This document shows, piece by piece, positions 51,081 through 61,316 of a stretch of DNA of 64,000 bases. A program made the translations under genes and the position numbers. Below the pieces are notes generated by a model. The model was not told the origin of the DNA. It saw only the letters and a program-made list of their open reading frames with translations, and did no database searches. Numbering within the stretch: position 1 is the first letter of the stretch; the number at the start of each line of letters is the position of its first letter. Source of the stretch: Gaeumannomyces sp. JS-464 (Eukaryota > Ascomycota > Sordariomycetes > Magnaporthales > Magnaporthaceae); contig NGZR01000002.1 in the NCBI GenBank assembly GCA_002197995.1, forward strand, positions 62,001 through 126,000, read 5' to 3'.

Positions 51081-51148
51081 CAACGAGGCCCTGTTGCCGG
51101 CCGTTTTAGGGCCTCGTTGAAAGGTCCCTGCCCTAAAGAACGACCTTT
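51081..51148. other. Two adjacent perfect hairpins
   Basis: CAACGAGGCCCT (51081-51092) pairs with AGGGCCTCGTTG (51108-51119) across a 15-base loop. Immediately after, AAAGGTC and GACCTTT (to about 51148) form a second, weaker stem. Both lie in the 3' region of the minus-strand ORF and could act in termination or be a remnant of an inverted duplication. Confidence 0.6.
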
Positions 51149-51156
51149 CTTCGTGC

Positions 51157-51441
51157 CTATTGGATCCAAAGCCCGAAGGAAAGGATCTTCCACGTCACTT
51201 TAACCTCCTGTTGGGTAGGGTAAAGGGTTAAGAGTACTGCGGTAAGTTCCAGGGTCCAGGGACGGCCGTTCCAAAGCGCTGGGCCTATAGCCTCGTTTGC
51301 AAAGGGATCGGGAGCCTCGCTTGCAAAGGGATCAGGAGGGTCGCGTACGGAGGGATCGGGAGGGTCGCGTGCGGAGGGGCCCTCGTCTGCAAAGAAATCC
51401 GACGAGTCGCCGTCGCTTGAGAGGATAATAACCTCGTTCAT
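51157..51441 (-). CDS. Hypothetical protein with PPDP repeats
   Basis: 94-residue open frame: MNEVIILSSDGDSSDFF start, then acidic and Pro-rich repeats (ARDPPDPS, VRDPPDPF, ASEAPDPF) encoded by a 24-bp tandem DNA repeat, then a repeat-free C-terminus rich in hydrophobic residues (WTLELTAVLLTLYP). No signal peptide or membrane segment. It looks like the N-terminus of a longer protein cut short by a stop. It sits between inverted repeats, so it may be a transposon-borne ORF. Function unknown. Confidence 0.4.
   Translation of the reverse strand: MNEVIILSSDGDSSDFFADEGPSARDPPDPSVRDPPDPFASEAPDPFANEAIGPALWNGRPWTLELTAVLLTLYPTQQEVKVTWKILSFGLWIQ
51292..51380. repeat. 24-bp tandem repeat, about 3.5 units
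   Basis: Units of the form C(T/G)CGYTTGCAAAGGGATCGG at 51292, 51316, 51340 and a partial at 51364. In frame with the hypothetical ORF, giving an 8-residue protein repeat. Confidence 0.8.
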
Positions 51442-51844
51442 GGCGCTCTTTTTGGTGTTCGTTGTTGTTGTGCACGGAAAACGATTGCCAATGGATTAAA
51501 AATGGCGAAAAATGCAAATTCCCTGCCAAATTGCGGTGCTGCGACATCGGAAAACACAGGCGGTGCACAGGCCAAAAGTGGGGCGGGTGAGTGCTAATAG
51601 CAAAAAGGGGGAGTGAGAGGATACATCCTTAATTTAAAAGGGTGATTTAATTGGCTGGAATTGGGTGGGGTATTTGGGTGGGGAAAAAAAGTACATGCGC
51701 GATTCCGCTCCCATTTGGCTGAGCCTGAGATTAAATTTTGCCTCGTTTGGTCCACATGTCTGACTTTCCAATTTGTCTTAGCAGGCTGCCGAACAATGGT
51801 CGGAAGGCATGTTCGAAAACGAGTTCAAATCTTTCAAAAGGGAA

Positions 51845-53348
51845 CTAGTCAAGCCACACCGCCTCGTAAGGTGAGGCGTTTGGGTACTGGATCGCAGCCA
51901 CCTGCTCCAGCTTGTTCTCCGAAGGCGTCCAGCCCAGGACATACATAAAGGCCCCTAGAGGTGTCGCTGAGATACATGTAGTCGGTCACCCCGCGGGTCC
52001 CGGTTGTGTTATCCTCCCAAAACGCCACTCTTAGCCCCGCGGCCGAGCCCAGGGTTACGGGCGCCTGGTAGTAGGTCAAGGCCTGGTCCGGGGACGCAAG
52101 CAGGCCGGTTAATGTGTCGACCTGGAAGGCGGCGACCCAGCCGTTAGCCTCGTGTTGTTCCACCCGCGGGTGCTAGTGAAGAGCGTCTTGTTGTCGCGGG
52201 AGAACTGGACAGTGTTGCTTCGGTACGTGAATTTGCCACGCATATCTGCATGGTCTGGGTTAGAAAAGTTGAAATCTCGTCGGGTGATATGGGTGTTCGA
52301 GTACTACCGTTGGGGATAGCGCTTGCCCCTGCGTGTGCTTAAGGCGTGTCTCCTCAACCTCGTAAACGTCAAGGTATTGGCCTGTGGCGATATGTTAGTT
52401 GAGTATCCAAGACGTGTTTTAGTGAAAGACCGCAGCCCGAAACTCACTGTGTTCATTTATCTGTCCGTTTTACTGTCAGTTAAAAATCACGCATATGCGT
52501 TTGCATAAAGGAGACGAGAAAGATCCTCGGTTATACCACGTATAGCAGCTTGCCATCCTTGCTGGGCAGGACGTTGCGCGGACCGTCTCCCACCTCAGGG
52601 CTGAGGTTAATGGACAGCAAGTTCGCCGTGCCGTTGTCGAAGATATCGTACATGAAGATGGCATCCCAGCCGCTACGGGACAGTTTGTTAGCATAAATCC
52701 ACCCAGCCGACAAAGGCTTGAAAGAATCAAAACTCACAGATGCGGAACGAAGCCCTTGTTGTTCACGTTGACGTCGAACGAGTGGGCGCCGTAAGCTGGC
52801 TCAAGCCGTCAGTCAACACGCCATCCAAAACTAGGGGTGCTGAGCGCGGCCTTACCACGGCCTGTCGTGTCTTGTCCACACGGGTATGTCCTGAGCCGGG
52901 ACGTAGAACATCTCGTGCGTCTGTTCGCCAATGCCACCGTCCTCGTCGAGCTTGTTAATGCGCGCTCCCGGACCCCCTGCGGTGAAGGTGTATTTGCTAT
53001 TATCTGAGAAGTAGCAGGACGAAGTGGCTTGTTTCAAACCTTTAGCGTCGCCGTGGCGGTCGACAAAGCTGGTGGAAAAGGAAGCCGTGGGTGCTACTCA
53101 CTAACGTTGACAGTGTTCAGGTGGGTGAACTGGTAACCGTCGGACATGGCCCACGAGAAGATGCGCGGGGGCTCGCTCATGGTGGTGGCGTAAATGCGGT
53201 CCCGGGCGGCGTTGGAGGTGACATATTGGTGCAGGCCGAAGGCTGGCACGGTCGAGTTGAGCGTTAAGGTCCGGGCGACGGTGTCGAAGGCGAGCAGGAA
53301 CAGACTCGTGTTGGTGTACGAGCCCGTAAGGAGATGGTGGATACCCAT
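51845..53348 (-). pseudogene. Lactonase-family beta-propeller (carboxymuconate cyclase-like), frameshifted
   Basis: Start MGIHHLLTGSYT at 53348 and stop TAG at 51845. The fold is the seven-bladed propeller of the lactonase / 3-carboxy-cis,cis-muconate cyclase family (Pfam PF10282), which closes or opens lactones of ring-cleavage products. Recognisable blocks: AGGPGARINKLDE, YGAHSFDVNVNNKGFVPHL, MYDIFDNGTANLL, YLDVYEVEE, FTSTRGW, GWVAAFQVD, ASPYEAVWLD at the C-terminus. Introns consistent in phase: ~53,040-53,101 and ~52,684-52,749 (GTGAGT, branch GCTAAC). Between blocks the frame changes at about 52,880, 52,540, 52,160 and 51,960, each with good coding on both sides. Hence broken, or hit by sequence errors. 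Divergent from the MmgE/PrpD gene. Confidence 0.7.
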
Positions 53349-54021
53349 AATGCTGCTTCCTTTGCGATGCCGTGAATGGTCGAGCGCTGGAGAGGGGCGA
53401 CCCCTTGGACTTGGTTCGAGGCAATGACTGCTTGCGACACCGTTGTTTTATAGCCTGCATCCTTGCGAACCTTTATGTTTACTCTGGTCCGGCCTCTCTG
53501 TTATCGTCGGCCTCGATCTTGCCGATGCAAACTTGGGCCGGTGAGGTCGGGAGGTCTCCTCGGCGAGATCCCGGACCGTTGCCGGCTGGGGTTTGCGGGG
53601 TAACGACAGATAATGTGGGGGGCCACGACACAGGTCAAGGTGTTGGCGAAGCCGACACGTTATTTCCCCATAGTCCGGGTGCCCGGAGCCAGGGGTATGG
53701 GGGCGGATCGTCGAGTTGCAACCTACTGTGGTATTCCGTTCGTCTCTCTAGCCAGGCCTTGGATCTCCATTGTGATGTGTAGCTGTTATCCCAATTTCGG
53801 CTTTTGCCCTCGGGTAAAAACCGTTTGAGGTCGCAGCCGAAGTGCGTTTGGGGAATGGAAATGCCTTCGCCTCGGAAAAGAGCGAGTCGGATCTCGGGCG
53901 CTGGAGGAGGAATGGCGTCGTGTATATTTAAAGGCTTCGTCCGGCGTCCAATGCAGCCCTTAAGACGACTCCAAGCCCTCACGGTCCCAAGCTCCTGCGA
54001 AGCAGCACACGCCCGGAAAGC
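53349..54021. promoter_or_regulatory. Divergent promoter, lactonase / MmgE-PrpD
   Basis: 673 bases without a supported gene. Carries TCCTCGGCGAG at 53556-53566, identical to 61564-61574 in the other divergent promoter. The same site forms an inverted CGG-N7-CCG pair (53560-53572), a geometry used by Zn2Cys6 regulators. A TATA-like TGTATATTTAAAGG lies at about 53,920, some 100 bases before the MmgE/PrpD start. Confidence 0.5.
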
Positions 54022-55446
54022 ATGGCTACCAAAACACTAGCCTCCTGGGCGCTGGCCCTAACTTACGGCAACCTCACAGCACCGGTGACGGAGATTGCCA
54101 TAAAGAGCATAGGCAACTGGGCTGGCTGCGCAATCGGTGGGTTCGGCCAGCCGGCCCCTGGCCTCGCCTACGAGGCCGTGAAGCCGTTCGTGGCGGCCCA
54201 GGCCAACTCGACCATTCTCGGCAGCAACATGGTGGCGGACGTGCAGACGGCGGCCTTGATCAACGGCATTGCGTCGCACGCGGACGACTACGACGACACG
54301 CACCGCGACAACCCCATCCACCCGTCCGGGCCGGTCTTGTCCGCCTTGCTTGCGGTTGCGGAGTGGAAGGGTTCCGTGACCGGGCAGGAGTTCATCACCG
54401 CCTTTGTAGCTGGCGTGGAGGCCGAGTGCAAGTTGGGCGTGTCGGTCTTTCCGGAGCACTACAACGTCGGCTGGCGTACGTTTCCACCCTGACCCGTAGG
54501 ATCTTGCATCAAACCATGGCAGAAAGGGGCCGATGCTGACAGGAGCACAGACATCACGAGCACCGTGGGATCGATCGGGGCAGCTGTCGCCGTCGGCAAG
54601 CTGATCGATCTGAGCGAGGAACAGCTGCAGCAGGCCATCGGCTTCGCGGCAGTGCAGGTCACGGGAATGCACGTCTCGTTCGGCACCGACACCAAGCCCT
54701 TCCACGTCGGGCGGGCGGCGCAGAACGGGCTCATCGCGGCGCTGCTCGTGCAGCGCGGCCTCGCCGGGCCGCTGAACGGGATCGAGGCCGAGCGCGGGTG
54801 GGTGCACGTGGTCTCGACGCGCGAGAACGTCACGGCCGAGTTCGGTACGCTGGGCAGCGACTGGGAGATTACAAAGAATACGTTCAAACCCTTCCCGTGC
54901 GACCGCATCATGCACGCCGAGATCGACGGCTGGATCCAGGCGCGGGTCAAGGCGCTGGAGCAGGGGCTGGACCTGCTCAAGATCACCAACGTGACGGCAC
55001 GCGCGCACCCGCGCGTGCTCTTCCTGACAGACCACCCGGAGCCGCAGACGGGCCTCGCGGGCAAGTTCAGCGTGTACCACGCGGCGGCGGTGGCGCTGCT
55101 AACGGGCGAGGCGGGGCCGGCGCAGTTTACCGACGAGGCGGTGCGCAATTCGACGACCAGGGCGCTGAGCAGGCTGGTGCATGTTACCAGCGACCAGGGC
55201 GTCGCAGAGCACGAGGCCTATGTGTCGGTCGAGTTCGAGGGCGGCGCCAAGGTGGAGGTGCACGTGGAGCACTGCATCGGCAGCTACGAGAACCCGATGA
55301 CGACGGAGCAGCTCAAGGCCAAGTTCGTGGACCAGGCCGGGCGCCGGGTCGGCGACTCGCGGGCGAGCAGGGCGTGGGATGCGTGGTACACCAGCATTGC
55401 CGACGCCCATGATGTGGCCAGGATTCCGCACTCGTACAACGAGTAG
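54022..55446 (+). CDS. MmgE/PrpD family protein
   Basis: Two exons, 54022-54475 and 54551-55446, with a 75-base intron (GTACGT donor, GCTGAC branch, CACAG acceptor) that restores GWHITSTVGS. Product 449 residues, the usual family length. The family (2-methylcitrate dehydratase, cis-aconitate decarboxylase, iminodisuccinate epimerase) acts on di/tricarboxylic acids. Visible signatures: GIASHADDYDDTH with HPSGPVLSALLA (residues ~85-115), GWHITSTVGSIGAA (~151-164), FGTDTKPFHVGRAAQNG (~195-211), FKPFPCDRIMHA (~265-275). No targeting signal obvious, so probably cytosolic. Intact, no frameshift. The sequence does not fix the substrate: methylcitrate dehydratase seems unlikely outside a propionate cluster, and an aconitate-like acid is possible. 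Confidence 0.88.
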
Positions 55447-55747
55447 CGCAGTTGTGATGTCTGGTGGCAGCGTCGGAACCTCGCCGCGGGCTTCTGCCGT
55501 GGCATGGGATCGGGGCCCCTGAGCTCCTTGTTTTGTGGCTGCGCTGTGCTAGTACTAGGATAGGCCGTTTAATTGGTAGCGCTCCGCATTTTTTGGCCCC
55601 TCTCTCCGCATTTTTGTTGGTCCCTCTCCGCACTTCTTGGTCCCGAGTGCCGAGCAGTGCACACAGTAGCGGGACTTTTTATATGCCGTCTGTTCGTGCC
55701 CCCGCTCCTGCAAGGCGCCCCGAAAACCGTCTCCGGCAGTTGCCGAG
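55447..55747. promoter_or_regulatory. Regulator promoter with 22-bp direct repeats
   Basis: Three imperfect tandem units of CTCCGCATTTTTTGGCCCCT type at 55582-55603, 55604-55625 and 55626-55646. CTCGCCG (complement CGGCGAG) lies at 55480-55486. Direct repeats just upstream of a regulator gene could be binding sites, possibly for autoregulation. Confidence 0.45.
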
Positions 55748-58077
55748 ATGGCAGGCACAGAGCGCGAGAGCCACTCGCACACGGCTCGTCGGGCCAGCGC
55801 CCGTGCCAAGACGCGGCAGCAGACAGCCGCGGACCGCCGGGTGCGGGGCCTGACGTGCTCCAACTGCCGGGCGCGAAAGGTGCGCTGCGAGGGCGGCCAG
55901 CCGACCTGCAAGACATGCGACATCTACCAGGAGGAGTGCCGCTACGACAAGCTCCCGCCCATGTCGCAGGTCCTCGAGCTCGTCAGGCGCCTCCAGGATG
56001 CCGAGGAGACGGTCGAGCGGCTTCGGGCACAGGCCAGCGGCAGCGCCGTCTCGTCGGCCGAGGTGGCCTCGTCGCCCCGAGTGCCCGACGCCGCCGACGC
56101 GGCGGGCCAGGAGGAATTTGCGGCACATAGCCCGGCACCGATTTGGCCCCCAAAGACGGTTCCGCCCCGAGCTCAGCGTCGACGAGCACGGCAAGATAAC
56201 CTACTACGGGCCGACTTCTGCCATCCATGATCCTCCACCTTCAGTCGGCTCTCCCGCCGCCACCGCGGCTGCAGCGTCAACTGCCCAGCAGCATCACCAT
56301 GTAGCAGACCGGGATGTCGTGCGGACCGAGACGCGGCAGTCGCTGGCCTCGTATGTCCGGGAAATGGCCACCTGGGAAGACTTTGCCTTGGGCAACGCCT
56401 CGCTGCAAACCGGGATCCCTCGCACCATCTTGGCCAAGCTCCTGCGTGTCCATTGGACCTGGGTAGCGCCCATGTTCATGTGGGTTTACCGGCCTGCCTT
56501 TATCCGTAAGTCGCTGGATGCATCGCTCCAGGCTTTTAACCCTAGCCCATTCTTGCACTGGTGGACGCTGATAGCGCCTTAATAGGTGACATGGCAACCG
56601 GCGGGCGATACTATTCCGAGTTCCTGCTCACCGTCATGGCCGGACACGCGGCCAAGTACCACGACGACAACTGCGGCGACTTGCTGTTGGCCAGAGCGCG
56701 CCGGCTCCTGGGCACGGCCATCCAGCAGCCCAGCTCCATCCCGAGTCCAGGCCCTCCTCCAGCTCAGCGCGCGGGACCTGGCCCACGGGTCGATATCGCA
56801 GGCGTGGGTGTACAGCGGCATCGCTTTCCGCATGGCCAGCGACCTCGGCCTGCAGCACAGCGGAACCGACGTCAAGGCCTCGCCCCGGTCGACCTCGAGA
56901 TCCGGCGGCGCCTGTTTCTGGGGCTGCTACTTTTGGGACAAGTGCGCCGACCAGGCCTCTCTCCCTCCCACAAGCACACGCTAACATGCAGGTCTACAGA
57001 GCGACGAGCTTGTATGCGGGCAGGTTGCCCGCAGTCACAGAATCTCTGGACCCGAGCTCCCTATACTTGCGTGCGTGTACCACCCAGCCCATGCCCGGTC
57101 CAATCCTGTCCTGCTTGCGCCCAAAGATTGCTCCTTCTGACAAGAGGCAGTGGACAACTCGAGCGACCTGGAGCCGTGGATCCCGTACTACGGAGACTCC
57201 ATCAACCTCACCGCGTCGACACGCGGCCAGTACCCATCCCATGGAAACCATTCGGTGTCGTGCTTTGCAAACTCGTGCAGGCTGTCGATGATCATCAGTG
57301 ACATCGTTGTCCAGCTGTACTCGAAGCGGAGCAGGTCTGTCACTGAGGCTGCGCTGCGCGACATCAAGCTGCGTCTCGAGCTCTGGAGGGCCGAGTCGCC
57401 TTCCCATCTCAGGCTCGAGCCCGACGACCTGCCCGCCGTGTGCCCTCCGCCGCACCTAGTTTCTCAAAACCTATTGTTCTTTGCGTCGGTCATACTCGCC
57501 CACCGGCCCTTCTGGTCGGTTCCGGCCTACTACCAAGACTGCATTCGGGCGGCGCACAGCATCGAGAGTCTTGTGCTTCTTCTCGAGTCGACATTCGGTC
57601 TCGAGAACATCACGTATCTAATGGGGTACTGCATTTATACGGGCGCCTCGGCCATCCTGGAGGACGCCAAGGGTGGCAACGACGTCTCACAAAAGGCGCT
57701 GCGCACCTTTTTGCGAGCGCTTAACACGGGCATGCGCCGCTGTCCGTTTTTAGAGCGCAGCCTCAAAATCATCGTCAAAGGCATGAACACCCCCTTTACC
57801 ACCGTGTCTGCTCCCCAGCGGCAGCCGCTGCAGCCTCAGCAACACCATCCCGGTGGGGACGGCGCCGACGCTGCCGCCGTCGGCGGGCAAGCGGCGCATG
57901 CCCAGGCGCCCGTCTACGGCTACATCCCCTGCTTTCCCGTATATCGACCCCATAACGTCGATCGATTTTGAACTTGATTCCTATCTGAGCGGCGCAATGG
58001 GGATGGGCTCCATAGTAGGACTGGACTGCTTTCCTGAAATGCAAATGGATCTGGGGCCGTTTATGCCCATGCACTAG
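55748..58077 (+). CDS. Zn2Cys6 transcription factor, frame interrupted
   Basis: Start MAGTERESH. Residues ~37-64 form a Gal4-type binuclear zinc cluster (CSNCRARKVRCEGGQPTC, then KTCDIYQEEC: CX2CX6CX6CX2CX6C), followed by a linker and coiled coil (QVLELVRRLQDAEETVERLR). Mid-protein has the fungal_trans domain (ASLQTGIPR, FRMASDLGLQHSG, LEIRRRLF, GRLPAVTESL). The acidic C-terminus ends GLDCFPEMQMDLGPFMPMH. Three introns fit in phase: 56506-56585, 56942-56999, 57071-57150. Frame changes without a plausible intron occur near 56,110, 56,745, 56,880 with 56,925 (a compensating pair at G and T runs), and 57,800-57,860. Thus a damaged gene or sequence errors. Expected ~720 residues. Likely local activator of this cluster. 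Confidence 0.75.
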
Positions 58078-58169
58078 CGGCGACGTCTGCTGTCTGATAC
58101 GGCCGATAAATGTATTTCTATGCGTGTTCTCGTCTACACGTGCCCAACTCGCCCCGTCCACCCTTGTCC

Positions 58170-59437
58170 TTAATTCGAAACTCCGGTGTTGTCCTGCGCC
58201 AGGGTGTCCGCTTTGAGTGCTGGCCTGTCGGCCTTGCCAGCCGTTGTCTGCGTGAACAGGAGCGGGGTCAGCAGGATGTCTTTGAAATCGACGAACGGGT
58301 TGGGAAATAACTCACGCCTCCGTCGACGGGCATGATGAGACCCGTGATCCAGCCCGCCTCCTTGCTGGCCAGGAACAAGATTGCTGTTTATGGCCGAGTT
58401 AGCCCAAGCCACCCGCGCCGTCGGAGCAAAAGAAGGTGGATCGGGGAAAATCATCGGCGCACCATATCCGACGTCCCAGCCAGTCCCTTCTTTCTTCATC
58501 AAGTTCTGGTTGATGCGGGCCTGTCGCATCTCGTCCGTCATGCCGCGGCCGCGGGTCATGGGCGTGTAAACCATGCCCGGCGCCACGCAGTTGACGCGGA
58601 TGTTTTCCTTGCCGTGGTGTGCTGCCATGGCCCGCGTCTTTTGTGGTTGTGGTTCAAAAGGACGTGCTTGGTTAGCAAGGCCCGGACTGAGGAAAAGCGA
58701 GCAGAGCAAGCCAGAAACCCTGAGCAGTCTTTCTTTACCATCTGGATAATCGCTCCCTTGGTTGTGGGATACAGCAGGCTCGGGTTGCCTCCAAGCACTG
58801 AAAAGGTGTCAGCAATGTGTCGGCGGCGGCGACCTGGGGCAAGAGCGGCGGCAGCCACGGGAAACGAAGTACTCACGGCCGCTGACGGACGACATGTTGA
58901 TGATTGAGCCCCTGCCCGCCTTCCGCATCTCCGGGATGGCATGACGGCTCATCAGCACCATCGATGTGACGTTTATACGGAAATCTCTGTCCCAGGCCTC
59001 CATGTTAATGGTGGTGGCGTCGCCCATGGCGCCTCCGACGCCCACTGCTCGACCATGGCGCAGCGACAAGTCAGCAACGAATTCCCACGCGCTTTTCTGT
59101 AATGCCGCGTCTGGACGGGCAGCACTCGCCAATGTTCACAAGGATGTGCAGCCCTCCGAAGTTCTCCACCGCCTTGGCGACGGCCTTCCTGCAGTCCTCC
59201 TCCTGGGTCACGTCGGCCTGGATGATCTCAGAGACGCCACCCTCCTCGTCGATCATGCGCTTCGTCTCCCGGGCCCAGTCGGCGTTGAGGTCGACGAGCG
59301 CGACCTTGGCGCCCTGCCGCGCCAGCAGGATGGCGGCGGCGCGTCCGTTGCCGATCTCGCCGTCCATGCGCGAGCCCCGCGCCCGTCACGAGAGCCACAT
59401 CGCCCGCGAAGTCGAAGGCCTTGAGCGGTAAAGGCAT
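58170..59437 (-). CDS. Short-chain dehydrogenase/reductase, one frameshift
   Basis: Start MPLPLKAFDFAGDVALVTGAG. Six exons: 59437-59130, 59044-58877, 58797-58739, 58637-58463, 58383-58316, 58247-58170; all introns keep phase. The first intron has a GC donor (GCGAGT…CAG). About 284 residues, classical SDR size. Motifs: Rossmann TGAG…GNGRA, D near VDLNA (NAD(H)-type acidic residue), NI/NV segment after HILV, catalytic Ser in MSSVSG, YPTTK (Y-x3-K), VAPGMVYTPM, MPVDGG. Role: NAD(P)-dependent oxidation or reduction of an alcohol/ketone. One extra G in a GGGG run near 59,382 breaks the frame right after TGAG, inside the cofactor loop. Convergent with the regulator gene. Confidence 0.82.
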
Positions 59438-60196
59438 TTTTGTTTTTATTTCTTCGGGCGTGGTGACGTAGCTAGAAGGACTAGAATCGAGGCTCGGGTG
59501 CAAGTAGAAGGCAGCAGCAGCAGCAAAAAAGGGGAAGGGGTGTTAGCTGCGCCGCGGTGGGATGCGAACAAACACGGCAACTTTGGCGTAAATTCGGTGA
59601 TCAAGCGGCTCAGCTCGGCAAAAAGCTAAACTCTGGCTGTGTTATATGACGCATTCCCCCGTCGGTTTTCCGCCCCTTTCCACCGGCCGACCTTCCGAAT
59701 CCCAAGCCCTCGCCGGGTCTGCCACGGCCGGGCGCTTTCCGCGGCATAGCATAAGGTGCTAAAGAACACCAGGGCCTAAAGGCCTCGGTCATGAAGAACT
59801 TGGGGATCCTCCTCGTCGGCCACACGCCGCGGAAACCGACCGAGGCCATTAAAAAAGCCCGCTAGCTTTGCTTGCGTACTAAGCCAACCCGTGGCCCTAG
59901 CGACCGAGTGCGGGGAGGCAGCACCGCGGCTGCTCCCCCAATGCGGGGTTTCCCCTGACGGCCATGCAGGCGGCCAGCCTCACTCAGCTTTGCAGCAGCT
60001 CGAAACGCCTGCTGCCCTTAGTTTGATCACTGTGAGTTCGCCCCATGCTTTTAATTGTGGCTCGCAAACACGGATATGAGCATTTTCCTATCTCCAATGT
60101 ACCTACTCATGTATTTTCCCCAATCCGTTTTTATCGTTCCACGTGCCGTTGCAACCTCCGCACCCGCCATTCCCGACTTTGACATGTATACACCTT
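59438..60196. other. Intergenic: SDR promoter and DLH 3' flank
   Basis: 759 bases, no supported gene; short open frames show no domain. CTCGCCG at 59709-59715 repeats the cluster motif. A GCAGCAGCAGCAGCA run lies at about 59,512-59,525. GGCCTCGGTC (59781-59790) and GACCGAGGCC (59838-59847) form perfect 10-bp inverted arms around 47 bases. Confidence 0.5.
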
Positions 60197-61316
60197 TCAC
60201 GGTCGGGATAGCCAGAAGTCGAACCAGGCAATGATCGAGGCCAGGCTTTGCTCCTTGACGTAGCCTTTGAAAGCGCACCCACGCGGTCAGCAGTTTGAAA
60301 GTCCCTAGGACATGTATCACTCGACAGTAACGGAAACGCAACGGTGGGCGGCTTACGCTGGTAGGGGTCGTCCGGGTTCCGCGGAGAGCAAAGCCGTGCT
60401 CGACGCCCGCTGAACACCTGGTGCTGGAACGTCTTCTTGCCCTCTTGCCAGGATATCAACGGGCCCGTCTCCTCGAGGCCACGTCGAAGGTGTGGTCGAT
60501 CTCGGAGCAGGACAGGAACAAGGGCCCTGGGCTAGCATGTCAGCCGGTACTCTCCTGCACAGCCAGGCACCTTGCAAGACGTTTCGAAGCTGAGGGATTT
60601 CGGGATGTTGGTGCGTGCCTTTGATATTCCTGAAGTGGTGCTCTTTTAAAAAGGCTGGATGGGCAAACGCGCCGGCCACGACAGTCTCCTTGGCGAGCTC
60701 GAACCACACCATAAGGCGCGCCGAAGCAGTACCCGACGCAGACAAACCGGTGTCGCCGCCGCCGTGCCGGTCCTTCACGGCTTCAACCCATCTGGGCACC
60801 GCCTCGTCGGCGAAGGTGGTGTGCTTGCGCTTCCAGGCCTCGTAGTCGAAATCCGGGTTGCTGCGGTCGTGCCTGTTTTTGCGTGCTTCCACACTGGATC
60901 CTACGGGGCCCGGCCGAGAACAAGAGCAATCCGGGAGTCAGCAAACCGTCTGCAAGTGTGGTGCAGCGGCTTGGCTGCATCGGACGAGGCAGCGGAACAG
61001 GACTTACACCACGGAAATAATCCAGCCCGAACACTGTATAACCGGCGTCTGCAAACGCATCCATCACCAAGAAGCCGTTGAGGAACATGCCCCAGACGTC
61101 GGGGAAGTACAAGAGCACATGGCCGTTGTTTTTGCGCCCCGGCGGCGGAGCCGAGATGTAAGTTTCCACGCCGGCGATGGTCTCCCAGCCCCCTTTCGCA
61201 TCGCCCTTGTGGATCGTCCCTTCAAGGCAGCAGGCCCCGCTGGGCTTGGCGAGATAATCGTTGTCGGTGGCAGGAGCACGCGGCCCTTTGGCTACCTTGG
61301 CAAAGAGTTGGCCCAT
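60197..61316 (-). CDS. Dienelactone hydrolase family protein, frameshifted
   Basis: Start MGQLFAKVAKG at 61316, stop 60197. Four exons: 61316-61008, 60900-60619, 60526-60357, 60264-60197; introns 1 and 3 are GT-AG, while the second seems to use a GC donor. About 276 residues. Alpha/beta-hydrolase of the dienelactone hydrolase family, which opens enol-lactones or related esters. Visible: GACCLEGTIHKGDAKGGWE, YFPDVWGM (oxyanion region), LDYFRG, the nucleophile motif VGYCFGAP, PLFLSCSEIDHTFD (Asp), VEHGFALRG (His), C-terminal ASIIAWFDFWLSRP. The nucleophile and His blocks lie in shifted frames flanked by compensating indels (near 60,760/60,725 and 60,395/60,380), and a 5-A run near 60,882 also shifts frame. 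Divergent from the MFS gene. Confidence 0.78.

Larger units (their letters stand above)
50585..51643. mobile_element. Candidate inverted-repeat element at the AT/GC boundary
   Basis: About 70 bases at 50,590-50,660 recur as an inverted copy at 51,572-51,640; a shared core is TTTTGCTATTAGCACT on one side and AGTGCTAATAGCAAAA on the other. The arms differ mainly by transitions, the left one RIPed. Between them lie a small ORF, a 24-bp tandem repeat and a strong hairpin. No transposase recognised, so it may be non-autonomous. Target duplication not resolved. Confidence 0.5.

Noticed and set aside
54058..55148. Long minus-strand open frames (340 and 229 codons) opposite the MmgE/PrpD gene
   Set aside because: Antisense shadows of a GC-rich coding exon; Arg/Ala/Gly-rich with no domain, while the plus strand has a clear family match and a proper intron.
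54798..55412. 204-codon plus-strand frame inside MmgE/PrpD exon 2
   Set aside because: Overlapping frame of the same exon, low-complexity G/R/A composition, no motif.
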